DNA of 64,000 nucleotides, from NCBI RefSeq assembly GCF_900292015.1, contig NZ_LR130759.1:4836001-4900000 (forward strand), given 5' to 3'. Position 1 is the first letter of the stretch. Each line of letters opens with the position of its first letter. The notes beneath the pieces were generated by a model that was not told the origin of the DNA, searched no databases, and was given only the letters and a program-made list of their open reading frames with translations. Shown piece by piece: positions 15,748 through 27,237 of this stretch. The position numbers were made by a program, and so were the translations under genes. This stretch comes from Mycobacterium basiliense. Lineage in GTDB: Bacteria > Actinomycetota > Actinomycetes > Mycobacteriales > Mycobacteriaceae.

Positions 15748-16881
15748 TTGCGCATCGGGCCCATCCAGCTCGCCAGCCCGGTCGTGTTGGCGCCCATGGC
15801 CGGGGTGACCAACGTCGCCTTCCGGACCCTGTGCCGCGAATTGGAACGGTCCAAAGTCGGCACCGTCAGCGGCCTGTACGTCTGCGAAATGGTCACCGCA
15901 CGCGCGCTGGTGGAGCGTCATCCGGTCACCATGCACATGACGACGTTCAACCCGGACGAGTCGCCGCGGTCGCTGCAGCTCTACACCGTCGACCCCGACA
16001 CCACCTACACGGCCGCGCGGATGATCGCCGATGAAGGCCTAGCCGACCACATCGACATGAATTTCGGTTGCCCGGTACCCAAGGTGACCAAGCGCGGCGG
16101 CGGCGCTGCCCTGCCGTTCAAGCGGCGGTTGTTCGGCCAGATCGTCGCCGCGGCGGTGCGCGCCACCGAAGGCACCGACATACCGGTGACGGTGAAGTTC
16201 CGCATCGGCATCGACGACGCCCACCACACGCACCTCGATGCCGGCCGCATCGCCGAAACCGAGGGCGCCGCCGCGGTCGCACTGCACGCCCGAACCGCGG
16301 CACAACGCTACTCGGGTACCGCCGATTGGGAGCAGATTGCCCTGCTCAAACAGCATGTTCGGACCATCCCGGTACTGGGAAACGGAGACATCTACGACGC
16401 CAGCGATGCGCTGGCAATGATGGCCAAAACCGGCTGCGACGGCGTTGTAATTGGCCGCGGCTGCCTGGGCCGGCCGTGGCTATTCGCCGAGCTGTCGGCC
16501 GCGTTCACCGGCAGCCCGGCACCGGCACCACCCACACTGGGCGAGGTTGCCGACATCATTCGTCGACATGGCGACCTGCTGACCGCACATTTCGGCGAAG
16601 ACAAGGGCATGCGGGACATCCGTAAACATGTCGGGTGGTACCTGCATGGCTTCCCGGCAGGATCCGACCTACGGCGGGCTTTGGCGCTGGTCAAGACGTT
16701 GGGTGAACTTGACTCCTTGCTCAACCAACTGGATAGCAGCGTTGCCTTCCCCAGTGCCGCTCTTGGCCCTCGCGGTCGCCAGGGCTCACCCGCCCGAGTT
16801 GCCCTTCCCGACGGCTGGCTGAACGACCCCGAGGACTGCCACGTACCCGAGGGCGCCGATGTCATGCACTCGGGCGGGTAA
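15748..16881 (+). CDS. dus: tRNA-dihydrouridine synthase (DusB-like)
   Basis: A 377-residue flavin-dependent tRNA dihydrouridine synthase. Landmarks are LAPMAGVTN at the N-terminus, the catalytic loop MNFGCPVPKV, VKFRIG, LHARTAAQRYSG and GNGDI, with VIGRGCLGRPW closing the TIM barrel. TTG 15748 is the only start available, since an in-frame stop lies 21 bp upstream. It corresponds to Rv0823c and follows desA1. Confidence 0.93.
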   Translation: MRIGPIQLASPVVLAPMAGVTNVAFRTLCRELERSKVGTVSGLYVCEMVTARALVERHPVTMHMTTFNPDESPRSLQLYTVDPDTTYTAARMIADEGLADHIDMNFGCPVPKVTKRGGGAALPFKRRLFGQIVAAAVRATEGTDIPVTVKFRIGIDDAHHTHLDAGRIAETEGAAAVALHARTAAQRYSGTADWEQIALLKQHVRTIPVLGNGDIYDASDALAMMAKTGCDGVVIGRGCLGRPWLFAELSAAFTGSPAPAPPTLGEVADIIRRHGDLLTAHFGEDKGMRDIRKHVGWYLHGFPAGSDLRRALALVKTLGELDSLLNQLDSSVAFPSAALGPRGRQGSPARVALPDGWLNDPEDCHVPEGADVMHSGG

Positions 16882-17050
16882 ATCCTGCGGGACGTGGTTG
16901 AACCGAGACGCTCTTGAAATCGCGTCTGCGCCCATTAATCAGTACGATGTGGGACTTATTGCATTGCGCGGCGCTGACCAGATCGGCGCTGCGCTCATGC
17001 GTGCGTAGGACGAGTTTGCTGTCCACGTCAGACCTTCGGAGGCCGATGAC

Positions 17051-19183
17051 ATGAGCGACGGCGACAAAGGCGCCACTGCGCATCATCGGCGCGCGTCCGG
17101 CACCGACAACGATGATGAATTGAATACCCCAAACTCGAAGCGAATACCAGGCGCCGCGCCGTGGGAGCGGTTTTCTGCACCGCCGGCCGACGACGGACTG
17201 CTGCGCTACTCAGGTGAGTCGGCCGCCCGACAACTGGGCTCTCACCTCGGCGGCGGCGTCAGCGTCGCCGAGTTGATTGCCAAGCTTGGCGCTCCCGTGC
17301 CCACCCATCCCACCCATCACAGCGCGTCGGACCCCGAACCGGAACCGCCGGTGGACTCGTCGGACCTGGGCGAGCAGGTCCCCGACGACGACGAACAGCT
17401 GGACACCGACGCGATCGCGATCCCGGCGTACGCTGTCGAACTCCTATCCGAGCTGCCCGACCTTGGCTCGGCACGCCACTCACGTGCGTTGTCGCAAGCC
17501 GGCCGGCCCGACCCGGAGGAGAGCCGTATAGCGCCGCGCTCGAAGCGTCGCCGCAGGTCAGCTACCCGCGCGCGGTGTCAGGCCCGCGCCCGGAAACAGC
17601 CGAAATCGGGCCGACACCCGATTCTGCTGGCCGGCCGTTCACTGGCGGCGTTGGTTGCCGTGCTGGCGCTGACCCTGACCGGCGGGGCATGGCAGTGGAG
17701 TGCGTCGAAGAACGGTCGACTGAACATCGTGAGCGCGCTCGACCCGCATTCAGGCGACATCGTCGACCCCAACGCGCAATATGGCGACGAGAATTTCCTG
17801 ATCGTCGGCATGGACTCGCGGGCCGGTGCCAACGCCAACGTCGGCGCGGGCGATGCCGAGGATGCCGGCGGTGCTCGTTCAGACACCGTGATGCTGGTCA
17901 ATATTCCGGCAAACCGGAAGCGTGTGGTGGCGGTGTCATTTCCCCGCGACCTTGCGATTACCCCGATCCAATGCGAGGCGTGGAACCCCGATACCGGCGA
18001 ATATGGACCCATCTACGACGAAAAGACTGGAACGATGGGTTCCAGGATGGTTTACACCGAGACCAAGCTGAACTCCGCGTTCTCCTTCGGTGGGCCAAAG
18101 TGTCTGGTGAAGGTCATTCAAAAGCTGTCCGGGTTGAGCATCAACCGGTTCATCGCCATCGACTTCGTCGGATTCGGCCGCATGGTCGAGGCCCTGGGCG
18201 GCGTCGAGGTATGCAGCACCACCCCGTTGCGCGACTACGAACTGGGCACCGTGCTCGCACACGCCGGACGCCAGACCATCGACGGGCCGACCGCGTTGAA
18301 CTATGTGCGGGCGCGCCAGGTCACCACTGAAAGCAACGGCGACTACGGCCGCATCAAACGTCAACAGTTGTTCCTGTCGTCGCTACTGCGTTCGCTGATT
18401 TCTGAGGACACGTTGTTCAACCTCAACAAGCTGAACAACGTCGTCAACATGTTTATCGGCGACAGCTATGTGGACAACGTCAGAACCAAGGATCTGGTCG
18501 AGCTGGGCCAGTCGCTGCAAGGTATGGCCGCCGGCCATATCACGTTCGTCACGGTACCCACCGGCGTGACCGACGAGAACGGCGACGAACCTCCCCGGAC
18601 CGCGGACATGAAGGCGCTTTTCGCCGCCATCATCGATGATGATCCGCTGCCGCTGGAAAACGATCAAAACGCGCAGATGCTGGGTAACACGCCCAAGACC
18701 GCCACCCCCACCGGGCCGACCACCCCCACAAAGACGCCCCAGGCCAACCCGTCCGAAGAGGTTCAGCGCGAGCAGGTGACGACCACCTCACCGCAAGAAG
18801 TCACCGTGCAGGTCTCCAACGGAACCAGTACCACCGGTCTAGCCGCCGCGGTAGCCAAGCAGCTCAAACGAAATGGCTTCAACGTCATGACGCCGGATGA
18901 CTACCCGACGTCGTTGAAGGCCACGACGGTGTTCTTTTCGCCCGGCAACGAGCAGGCCGCCGCCACTGTAGCCGCGACGTTCGGCAGTTCGAAGGTCGAG
19001 CGGGTCACCGGTATCGGTCAAGTGGTTCAGGTTGTCCTCGGCCCGGACTTCAGTTCGGTGGCCGATCCCCCGCCGAGCGGCTCGTCGGTCAGCGTGCAAA
19101 TCAGCCGCAACTCGAGCGCGCCGCCCATCAAGCTGCCCGAGGACCTGACCGTGACCAACGCGGCCGACACCACCTGCGAATAG
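17051..19183 (+). CDS. LytR-CpsA-Psr (LCP) family cell-wall ligase with LytR_C domain (Rv0822c-like)
   Basis: A 710-residue membrane protein. About 190 residues of disordered, charged cytoplasmic tail precede one transmembrane helix (LAALVAVLALTLTGGAWQW). Outside lies the LCP catalytic domain (SDTVMLVNIP, then SFPRDLAI with the conserved Arg and Asp) and a C-terminal LytR_C domain (VQVSNGTSTTGLAAAVAKQL). LCP enzymes attach arabinogalactan or other polymers to peptidoglycan. The specific substrate of this paralogue is not established by sequence. Confidence 0.9.
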   Translation: MSDGDKGATAHHRRASGTDNDDELNTPNSKRIPGAAPWERFSAPPADDGLLRYSGESAARQLGSHLGGGVSVAELIAKLGAPVPTHPTHHSASDPEPEPPVDSSDLGEQVPDDDEQLDTDAIAIPAYAVELLSELPDLGSARHSRALSQAGRPDPEESRIAPRSKRRRRSATRARCQARARKQPKSGRHPILLAGRSLAALVAVLALTLTGGAWQWSASKNGRLNIVSALDPHSGDIVDPNAQYGDENFLIVGMDSRAGANANVGAGDAEDAGGARSDTVMLVNIPANRKRVVAVSFPRDLAITPIQCEAWNPDTGEYGPIYDEKTGTMGSRMVYTETKLNSAFSFGGPKCLVKVIQKLSGLSINRFIAIDFVGFGRMVEALGGVEVCSTTPLRDYELGTVLAHAGRQTIDGPTALNYVRARQVTTESNGDYGRIKRQQLFLSSLLRSLISEDTLFNLNKLNNVVNMFIGDSYVDNVRTKDLVELGQSLQGMAAGHITFVTVPTGVTDENGDEPPRTADMKALFAAIIDDDPLPLENDQNAQMLGNTPKTATPTGPTTPTKTPQANPSEEVQREQVTTTSPQEVTVQVSNGTSTTGLAAAVAKQLKRNGFNVMTPDDYPTSLKATTVFFSPGNEQAAATVAATFGSSKVERVTGIGQVVQVVLGPDFSSVADPPPSGSSVSVQISRNSSAPPIKLPEDLTVTNAADTTCE

Positions 19184-19231
19184 GCGCGCCCACCGAGACA
19201 GCGCTTCTCGGCGTTTTCACTGCCAAGAACG

Positions 19232-19237
19232 TAGGCT
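19232..19237 (+). promoter_or_regulatory. Leaderless -10 box of phoY2
   Basis: TAGGCT lies exactly 7 nt before ATG 19245. Confidence 0.55.
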
Positions 19238-19244
19238 TTAACGC

Positions 19245-19913
19245 ATGCGGACCGCCTACCACGAGCAACTCTCGGAATTATCCGAGCGTCTCGGCGAGAT
19301 GTGCGGGCTAGCAGGGATCGCCATGGAGCGGGCCACCCAAGCCCTATTGCAAGCCGATCTGGTGCTGGCCGAACAGGTGATCTCCGACCACGAAAAGATC
19401 GCAACGCTGAGCACACGAGCCGAAGAAAGCGCCTTCGTACTGCTCGCCCTGCAGGCGCCGGTGGCCGGCGACCTCAGGGCCATCGTGAGCGCCATCCAGA
19501 TGGTGGCCGACATCGATCGGATGGGTGCGCTGGCCCTACACGTCGCCAAGATCGCGCGCCGCCGGCATCCCCAGCATGCACTTCCCGAGGAGGTCAACGG
19601 ATACTTTGCCGAAATGGGCCGAGTAGCGGTCGAATTGGGCAACAGTGCTCAGGAAGTAGTGCTGTCTCGCGATCCGGAGAAGGCCGCCCGAATCCGCGAA
19701 GAAGACGACGCGATGGACGATCTGCACCGGCATCTGTTCACCGTGCTGATGGACCGCGAGTGGAAGTACGGGGTAGCGGCCGCGGTCGACGTGACGCTAC
19801 TGGGCCGCTTCTATGAGCGCTTCGCCGACCACGCCGTCGAAGTGGCGCGCCGGGTGATCTTTCAGGCGACCGGGCGATTCCCCGAGGACGAAGTGCAATC
19901 CCAAACCCGCTGA
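19245..19913 (+). CDS. phoY2: PhoU-family phosphate signalling protein PhoY2
   Basis: A 222-residue all-helical PhoU protein with two PhoU repeats (ALAMDMERAT-like at the N-terminus; [14 protein letters not shown] in the second repeat). It links Pst phosphate uptake to the SenX3-RegX3 response and to persistence in M. tuberculosis. It is convergent with phoT, whose stop lies 20 bp away. Leaderless transcription is likely. Confidence 0.94.
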   Translation: MRTAYHEQLSELSERLGEMCGLAGIAMERATQALLQADLVLAEQVISDHEKIATLSTRAEESAFVLLALQAPVAGDLRAIVSAIQMVADIDRMGALALHVAKIARRRHPQHALPEEVNGYFAEMGRVAVELGNSAQEVVLSRDPEKAARIREEDDAMDDLHRHLFTVLMDREWKYGVAAAVDVTLLGRFYERFADHAVEVARRVIFQATGRFPEDEVQSQTR

Positions 19914-19932
19914 GCGGGCGACTGCATGCGGA

Positions 19933-20709
19933 TTAGCCGAAGCGCCCGGAGATGTAGTCCTCGGTGGCCTTCTCGGTCGGGTTGGAGAAGATCTTCTCGG
20001 TGTCGTCGATCTCTATCAACCGGCCCGGCTTGCCCACGGCTTCGAGATTGAAGAATGCTGTCTGATCGCTCACCCGGGCGGCCTGCTGCATGTTGTGGGT
20101 GACGATGACGATGGTGTATTCCTGCTTCAACTCGCTGATCAGATCTTCGATCGCCATCGTGGAGATGGGATCCAGCGCCGAACACGGCTCGTCCATCAGC
20201 AACACGTCGGGTTGCACGGCAATGGCCCGCGCGATACACAGCCGCTGTTGCTGCCCACCGGACAATCCACCGCCGGGCCTGTCCATCCGGTCCTTCACCT
20301 CGTCCCACAGGTTCGCGCCGCGCAGCGAGTATTCGGCGGTTTCGTCAAGAACCTTGCGATTGCGCACGCCCTGCAGCTTCAAACCCGCGACCACGTTGTC
20401 ACGAATCGACATCGCGGGGAAGGGATTAGGACGTTGGAACACCATTCCGATGGCCCGGCGCACGCCGACCGGATCGATTCCGGGACCATAGATGTTTTCG
20501 TCGTCGAGCATGACCGAACCTTCGACCCGAGCGCCGGGGATCACTTCATGCATCCGATTCAACGTGCGCAACACCGTGGTTTTCCCGCAGCCCGAGGGAC
20601 CGATGAACGCCGTGACACTGCGGGGCAGAATCGACAGCGACACATCGGCGACGGCCTGAAACGCGCCGTAGTAGATGTTGACGTCCGCGAGGTCTAACCG
20701 CTTGGCCAC
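19933..20709 (-). CDS. phoT: Phosphate ABC transporter ATP-binding protein PhoT (PstB)
   Basis: A 258-residue ABC ATPase. Walker [10 protein letters not shown], signature LSGGQQQR and Walker [13 protein letters not shown] are all intact. It energises phosphate import with PstS, PstC and PstA. It starts immediately after the pstA stop, making it the last gene of a complete pst operon. In H37Rv, as I recall, phoT follows mshD directly without the other pst genes. Confidence 0.95.
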   Translation of the reverse strand: MAKRLDLADVNIYYGAFQAVADVSLSILPRSVTAFIGPSGCGKTTVLRTLNRMHEVIPGARVEGSVMLDDENIYGPGIDPVGVRRAIGMVFQRPNPFPAMSIRDNVVAGLKLQGVRNRKVLDETAEYSLRGANLWDEVKDRMDRPGGGLSGGQQQRLCIARAIAVQPDVLLMDEPCSALDPISTMAIEDLISELKQEYTIVIVTHNMQQAARVSDQTAFFNLEAVGKPGRLIEIDDTEKIFSNPTEKATEDYISGRFG

Positions 20710-21633
20710 TTAGTGCTCCTGCCTAGGACTGCGTGGGTAGGACATTCGTGCGACCACCCTGGCGCCGATGTTGATAATGGCGATCACCAAGATCAGTGTC
20801 AGCGCGGCCCCCCACAGCCGATCCGTGGGGACCGGGTTGATACCGGCGCCAGCGGTCGTTTCGTCATACATCATGCCGGGCAGCGAACCCATGTACCCGC
20901 TGAAGATGTCGAAGTTCATTGCCTGTGCATAGCTAACCAGGATCAGCAGTGGGGCCGTCTCGCCCATCACCCTCGCCACGGCCAAGAGGACCCCGGTGAC
21001 AATGCCGGACAGCCCGGTCGGAATCACGATTCGGGCGATGGTCTTCCACTTGGGCACGCCCAGTGCATAGCTGGCCTCCCGAAGGTCGACCGGAACGATT
21101 CGCAGCATCTCCTCGGTCGCGCGAACGATTACCGGCAGCATCAGCAGCACCAGCGCCAGCGAGACCGCGAACTCCGAACGGGGAAAGCCCAGTACTTCGA
21201 CCCAGAGCGCGTAGATGAACAGCGCGGCCACGATCGATGGCACGCCGGTCAAGATGTCCACCATGAAAGACACCAGTTTGCCCAGCGCGCCTCCGGCGTA
21301 TTCAACGAGGTAGATGCCCGCCAGGATGCCGATCGGGATGGAAATCACCGCACATACCAGGCCCTGCAGCACGGTGCCGACAATGGCGTGAAACGCGCCG
21401 CCACCTGCGACGAACGATGTCATGCCCGCCTGCGAGTGCGTCCACCACGTGCTGGAGGTGACCGCGTTGAATCCTTTGGCAATCACCGAGCACAGCACCC
21501 ACGCCAGCGGCGCCAATGCGATCGCCATTGACAGTGTCACCAGCAAGGTCGCAATGTTGTTCGCCAGTCGACGGCGTCGTGGCAGTCCGGAGAACGTGCG
21601 CATCTTTAGCGGGCGGTCCAGCATCGAGGTCAT
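20710..21633 (-). CDS. pstA: Phosphate ABC transporter permease PstA
   Basis: A 307-residue permease with about six membrane helices and a binding-protein-dependent transport signature (EASYALGVPKWKTIARIVIP). It forms the membrane channel together with PstC. It overlaps the end of pstC by 4 bp (ATGA) and abuts phoT. Confidence 0.93.
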   Translation of the reverse strand: MTSMLDRPLKMRTFSGLPRRRRLANNIATLLVTLSMAIALAPLAWVLCSVIAKGFNAVTSSTWWTHSQAGMTSFVAGGGAFHAIVGTVLQGLVCAVISIPIGILAGIYLVEYAGGALGKLVSFMVDILTGVPSIVAALFIYALWVEVLGFPRSEFAVSLALVLLMLPVIVRATEEMLRIVPVDLREASYALGVPKWKTIARIVIPTGLSGIVTGVLLAVARVMGETAPLLILVSYAQAMNFDIFSGYMGSLPGMMYDETTAGAGINPVPTDRLWGAALTLILVIAIINIGARVVARMSYPRSPRQEH

Positions 21634-22661
21634 CGGTGAGCCCGTCCGGCTCCGGTGACCGCCCTGCGTGCGACGGCGTTGACGAGGAACGTCAGCAGGA
21701 AGAGCATCAGCCCGGCGGCAAGGTAGGCACCGGCTTGGTATTGGTCATCGAAATCCGATGCCGCCGAAGCGATCTTGGTAGCGAAGGTGGAACCGCCGCT
21801 GAACAGTGACCAGTTGAACGCCTGTTGGGTGCCACGCAGGATGATCAGCAGGGCAACCGTTTCGCCCAATGCCCGGCCCAGACCCAGCATTGCTCCGCTG
21901 ACATAACCGGATCGCCCGAAGGGCAGCACGGTGGTCTTGACCACTTCCCACCTGGTGGCGCCGAGGGCCAACGCGGCCTCGATCTGACCCTGCGGCGTCT
22001 GGGCGAACACTTCGCGCGTGACCGCGGTGATAATCGGCAATATCATCACCGCCAGCACGATCCCGCCCGTGAAGATGGTGCCACCGTCGGCGACCGTCGC
22101 GGGATCGCTGGCGAACAGGAAACACCAGCCCAGGGCGTCGCTGAGCCAGTTCGCGACCGGCTGCAGCTGGGGTGCTAACACCTGCAGACCCCACACGCCG
22201 TAGATGATCGAAGGCACGGCGGCCAGCAGATCGACCAGGTAGGCCAGCGGTCCGGCGACCCGGCGCGGCGCGTACTGCGTCAAGAATAGGGCGACGCCGA
22301 GCGCGACCGGCATCGCCAAGAGCAGGGCGAACAGCGACACAAACACGGTCACCTTCACTAGGTCGAGGATTCCGAAGTGCATCGCCGAGGTGTCGGCGGT
22401 TACCCAATGTCCGCCGTAAGTCAGAAAGTTCTCTTTGTTGCGTTCCAGCGCCGGTATCGCCCGCCACAACAGGAAAACACCGATCGCCGCAATCAGGGCA
22501 ATGATCAGCGTTCCGGCCCCCTGCGAAAGCCAGCGAAACATCCGGTCACCAAGCCCCGGTTTAGCACTGCCCCATGGGTTGATGTATATCACCGGCGGCT
22601 CAGGAAAGGGGGCCTTGACCACCGCACCAGCTCCGGCATCGGCTGGCTTCGGCGTTGTCAC
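21630..22661 (-). CDS. pstC: Phosphate ABC transporter permease PstC
   Basis: A permease of about 343 residues with six or so membrane helices and the inner-membrane transport motif (EAALALGATRWEVVKTTVLP). GTG 22661 (VTTPKPADAG) is chosen because a GATGGGA patch precedes it; another GTG at 22703 would add 14 basic residues. It follows pstS and is coupled to pstA. Confidence 0.9.
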   Translation of the reverse strand: MTTPKPADAGAGAVVKAPFPEPPVIYINPWGSAKPGLGDRMFRWLSQGAGTLIIALIAAIGVFLLWRAIPALERNKENFLTYGGHWVTADTSAMHFGILDLVKVTVFVSLFALLLAMPVALGVALFLTQYAPRRVAGPLAYLVDLLAAVPSIIYGVWGLQVLAPQLQPVANWLSDALGWCFLFASDPATVADGGTIFTGGIVLAVMILPIITAVTREVFAQTPQGQIEAALALGATRWEVVKTTVLPFGRSGYVSGAMLGLGRALGETVALLIILRGTQQAFNWSLFSGGSTFATKIASAASDFDDQYQAGAYLAAGLMLFLLTFLVNAVARRAVTGAGRAHR

Positions 22662-22766
22662 TGCGATCCCATCGATCCGTCTAGTGCGGTGCCATTTCAG
22701 CACATTTCAACGCGCCGCTGTCACTTGCGCGCTCGTGTCCGATCTGGATCATGGGCGGTCAGGCAG

Positions 22767-23891
22767 TCACTGCATGGCGTTGATCGCGGTGACAAGGCGC
22801 TCCTTGACATTATCCGGTAGCGGTATGTAGCCGGCAGCCGAAAGAGCGTTCTGACCGTCGTTGACCGCGGTGATGAGGAAGGACTTGACCGCGGCGGCGG
22901 TCTCCGCGTCGTATCCCTGCGAGCAGACGATCTCGTAGGTGGCCAGCACCAACGGATAGGCGCCTCGATCGTGGATCCCGTATACCGAATTAAGCTCTAG
23001 CACCAGGTCATTGCCGCCCGCTGCGAACGTGACCGTATCGACGGCTCGCCGGGCAGTGTCATCGGTGAGCGGCACCACGCCAGTGCCATTGTTGATCCGC
23101 GCGTACGGGACACCGGCCGCATCTGCGAAAGACTTCTCGACATATCCGATCGAGCCCTCGGTGGCCTGTACCGCGTGGATTACACCGTCGGACCGGTGAA
23201 CGCCGTCACCGGTACCGCCGTGAAAATCACTGCCAACTCCCCTGGTCCAGCTCTGGGGTGCGGCGGCCGTCAGATACTTTTGAAAGTTGTCGGTGGTCCC
23301 CGACAAGTCCTCGCGGTAGACCGGGGTGATCTTGGTATTCGGCAGTGCCACACCAGGATTGAGTGCCGCCAGCGTCGGGTCATTCCAGGTCCGAATGGAG
23401 CCGTTGAAGATCTTGGCCAGTGAGTCGGCATCGAGGACCAGGGTCTGGATGTCGGTCAGGTTGTACACCAACGCGATTGACCCGAATACCAGTGGCAGGT
23501 CCCAGGCGGGATTTCCCTTGCAGCGGTTGGCGGCCGGCCCGATCTGGTCGGCAACCAACGGGGAATCGGACCCACCGAAGTCGACACGACCGGCAATGAA
23601 CTCCTCGCGCCCGGCGGAGGACCCGGTGGCTCGGTAGGACACCCGCTTACCCGGACACGCCTGGCCCCACACCAAGTTGAGCGAGTCCATAGCGTGCTGT
23701 TGTGCGGTCGACCCGGCAGCATCCAACACATTTCTGCCGCCACAGTCGGCATTTGCAGAATTTGCTCCGAAATTCGCGGTCGAGACACCATCTCGGTTGT
23801 TGGCGCTAGAACATCCAGTCAAGATTTCAGCGCAGAACATCATCGCGACCGTTGCCGCTGCGAACGTCCTGCCCGCCCTGTCGAGTTTCAC
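22767..23891 (-). CDS. pstS: Phosphate-binding lipoprotein PstS
   Basis: A 374-residue periplasmic-type phosphate-binding lipoprotein. The signal peptide ends in the lipobox LTGC. Phosphate-site signatures are present: DAAGSTAQ, RATGSSAGREEF, FGGSDSP and DLSGTTDNF. It captures phosphate outside the membrane for PstC/PstA/PhoT. Its sequence differs clearly from H37Rv PstS3 as I recall it, so it looks like a separate paralogue. A GAGG patch lies a few bases before GTG 23891. Confidence 0.93.
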   Translation of the reverse strand: MKLDRAGRTFAAATVAMMFCAEILTGCSSANNRDGVSTANFGANSANADCGGRNVLDAAGSTAQQHAMDSLNLVWGQACPGKRVSYRATGSSAGREEFIAGRVDFGGSDSPLVADQIGPAANRCKGNPAWDLPLVFGSIALVYNLTDIQTLVLDADSLAKIFNGSIRTWNDPTLAALNPGVALPNTKITPVYREDLSGTTDNFQKYLTAAAPQSWTRGVGSDFHGGTGDGVHRSDGVIHAVQATEGSIGYVEKSFADAAGVPYARINNGTGVVPLTDDTARRAVDTVTFAAGGNDLVLELNSVYGIHDRGAYPLVLATYEIVCSQGYDAETAAAVKSFLITAVNDGQNALSAAGYIPLPDNVKERLVTAINAMQ

Positions 23892-24018
23892 AGACCTCGC
23901 TTCCTAACACCCATTCTCGACCATTGTCGGCAATCGTGCCGGCCGTCGCACACATGGACTGCCGAGCCACCAGATAAGTATGCTCCCCGGCGCACCTAAC
24001 CATGCCGATTGGCGAAAC

Positions 24019-25721
<1,703 letters not shown>

Positions 25722-25826
25722 AAAGCCCCTCCAGCGTCGTGGGAAAGGCATCTCCCAGATTCATCGCGACACGTGACGTTAGCGCCCAGCTCATCTAACG
25801 ATAACTTGCCACCTGGTCTTTGGCCC

Positions 25827-25997
25827 GACTACGACGTCGTGCGGGCACCCACGACCGAGGAGGCGGGCCACCCACCACCGCCCGACGACGACGTCGTGCG
25901 AGCACCCACGACCGAGGAGGCGGGCCACCCACCACCGCCCGACGACGACGTCGTGCGAGCACCCACGACCGAGGAGCCGGGCCACAGTTGTCGCTAT
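25827..25997. repeat. 57-bp tandem repeat (three copies), VNTR-like
   Basis: Three copies of a 57-bp unit begin at 25827, 25884 and 25941. The second and third are nearly identical; the first and the end of the third have a few substitutions. Each unit contains GACGTC and CCACCCACCACC. Because 57 is a multiple of three, frames on both strands stay open through it, which produces spurious repetitive ORFs. It resembles mycobacterial interspersed repeats and lies between the GlnR-like gene and lmeA. Confidence 0.9.
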
Positions 25998-26131
25998 GAG
26001 GCGGGCAAAATGCGTGCCCTCAGGTCCAGGGGCTGGTGTGACATCTGCGATAGATGTGACGTCATGGGGCCGGTGCGCGGTGCCCCCACGGGCCGCGACT
26101 CCACCGGGTCACGCCGGCGGTAGGACACAAT

Positions 26132-26944
26132 ATGCGGATGCGCAAGGTGCTGATCGGCCTCACCACACTGGCAATTTTTCTGCTGGTCGTCACCCTCACC
26201 GCAGTCGTCATCGACTTCGGCGCCAGCATCTACGCCGAATACCGACTCTCAACCAGCGTCCGCAAGGCGGCCGACCTGGGATCAGACCCATTTGTTGCCA
26301 TCATCGGCTTTCCGTTCATCCCGCAAGCCATGCGGCATCGATACGACGAGCTGGAGATCAAGGCCTACGCCGTCGAACACTCAACCGTCGGTGTGGCCAC
26401 GCTCGAGGCCACCATGCACTCGATCGACCTGTCCCGCGCGTCCTGGCTGATCGAGCCCGACGCACGGTTGTCGGTGCGCAAGCTGGAAAGTCGAATCATC
26501 ATCGACTCGATGCATCTGGGCCGCTACGTAGGAATCAGCGACCTGATGGTGCAGGCCCCCCCGCAAGAGAGCAACGATGCCACCGGCGGCACCACCGAAT
26601 CCGGGATATCGGGCAGCCACGGGCTGGTGTTCAGCGGAACCCCAACGTCGGCGGGCTTCGATCATCGCGTCAGCGTCTCGGTGGACCTGTCGGTCGCAGC
26701 AGACGACCCGACCACCCTGGTAGTCACCCCGATCCGCGTTGTGACCGGCCCCGACACCGCGGACCAGACCGTTCCGGACGACAAGCGCGACGCGGTGCTG
26801 CGCGCCTTCGGCACCCGGCTGCCCAACCAGAAGCTCCCGTTCGGAGTGGCGCCCAACACGGTGGGAGCGCGCGGCTCGGATGTGATCATCGAAGGCATCA
26901 CCGACGACGTGAGCATCTCACTGACCGAGTTCAAACAGTCGTGA
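26132..26944 (+). CDS. lmeA: LmeA, lipomannan elongation factor (DUF2993)
   Basis: A 270-residue exported or membrane-anchored protein with one N-terminal hydrophobic helix (about 5-28) and a DUF2993 domain. It matches Rv0817c; its M. smegmatis homologue LmeA supports lipomannan and lipoarabinomannan elongation in the cell envelope. An inverted repeat (ACATCT-GCGAT-AGATGT, near 26042-26058) lies about 75 bp upstream and could be an operator. Confidence 0.85.
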   Translation: MRMRKVLIGLTTLAIFLLVVTLTAVVIDFGASIYAEYRLSTSVRKAADLGSDPFVAIIGFPFIPQAMRHRYDELEIKAYAVEHSTVGVATLEATMHSIDLSRASWLIEPDARLSVRKLESRIIIDSMHLGRYVGISDLMVQAPPQESNDATGGTTESGISGSHGLVFSGTPTSAGFDHRVSVSVDLSVAADDPTTLVVTPIRVVTGPDTADQTVPDDKRDAVLRAFGTRLPNQKLPFGVAPNTVGARGSDVIIEGITDDVSISLTEFKQS

Positions 26945-27022
26945 TGACGCCGATCAGCACGACCGCCGCCGACCAGCAATTCCGCCCTCGCACTGCGTTG
27001 GCCTGATCACCATGTCATTGGG

Positions 27023-27028
27023 TAAGCT
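27023..27028 (+). promoter_or_regulatory. Leaderless -10 box of the polycysteine leader peptide
   Basis: TAAGCT lies exactly 7 nt before GTG 27036, so the sulfur-operon mRNA would begin with the leader peptide's start codon. Confidence 0.65.
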
Positions 27029-27035
27029 GACCGGC

Positions 27036-27137
27036 GTGCCAGCCCGCCTCGAGCCAACGCTCACCAAACGCCGCGCAGTCGACCTGTGCCGTATCGCGGG
27101 CTGTTGCTGTTGCTGTTGCTGTTGCTGTAGCTGCTGA
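27036..27137 (+). CDS. Polycysteine leader peptide (33 aa), attenuator of the sulfur operon
   Basis: A 33-codon frame with GTG start and TGA stop. It contains a Cys at codon 18, nine consecutive Cys at codons 23-31 and a final Cys at 33 (order Cys9-Ser-Cys). A TANNNT box 7 nt upstream predicts leaderless transcription. Short leaderless polycysteine ORFs before cysteine and sulfur operons are known in mycobacteria as cysteine-responsive attenuators: low cysteine stalls ribosomes and raises downstream expression. Here the downstream genes are DUF4395, cysA2 and sseC. It is too short for most gene callers. Confidence 0.85.
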   Translation: MPARLEPTLTKRRAVDLCRIAGCCCCCCCCCSC

Positions 27138-27237
27138 GTAGCTGCGCCATCCACGCGGCCACTCGGAGCAGCTGCGGATTCCTACCGTGGCCAACCTCCC
27201 ACCATGTCCTGGCAATCGGCGTATCTAGGAGCAGTAC

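Noticed and set aside
25827..25997. CRISPR array
   Set aside because: The units are directly adjacent with no unique spacers; it is a simple tandem repeat.
25773..26123. Plus-strand reading frame with TTEEAGHPPPPDDDVVRAP repeats, and a mirror frame on minus
   Set aside because: Both are produced by the 57-bp tandem repeat, whose length is a multiple of three; no ribosome-binding site or family resemblance.
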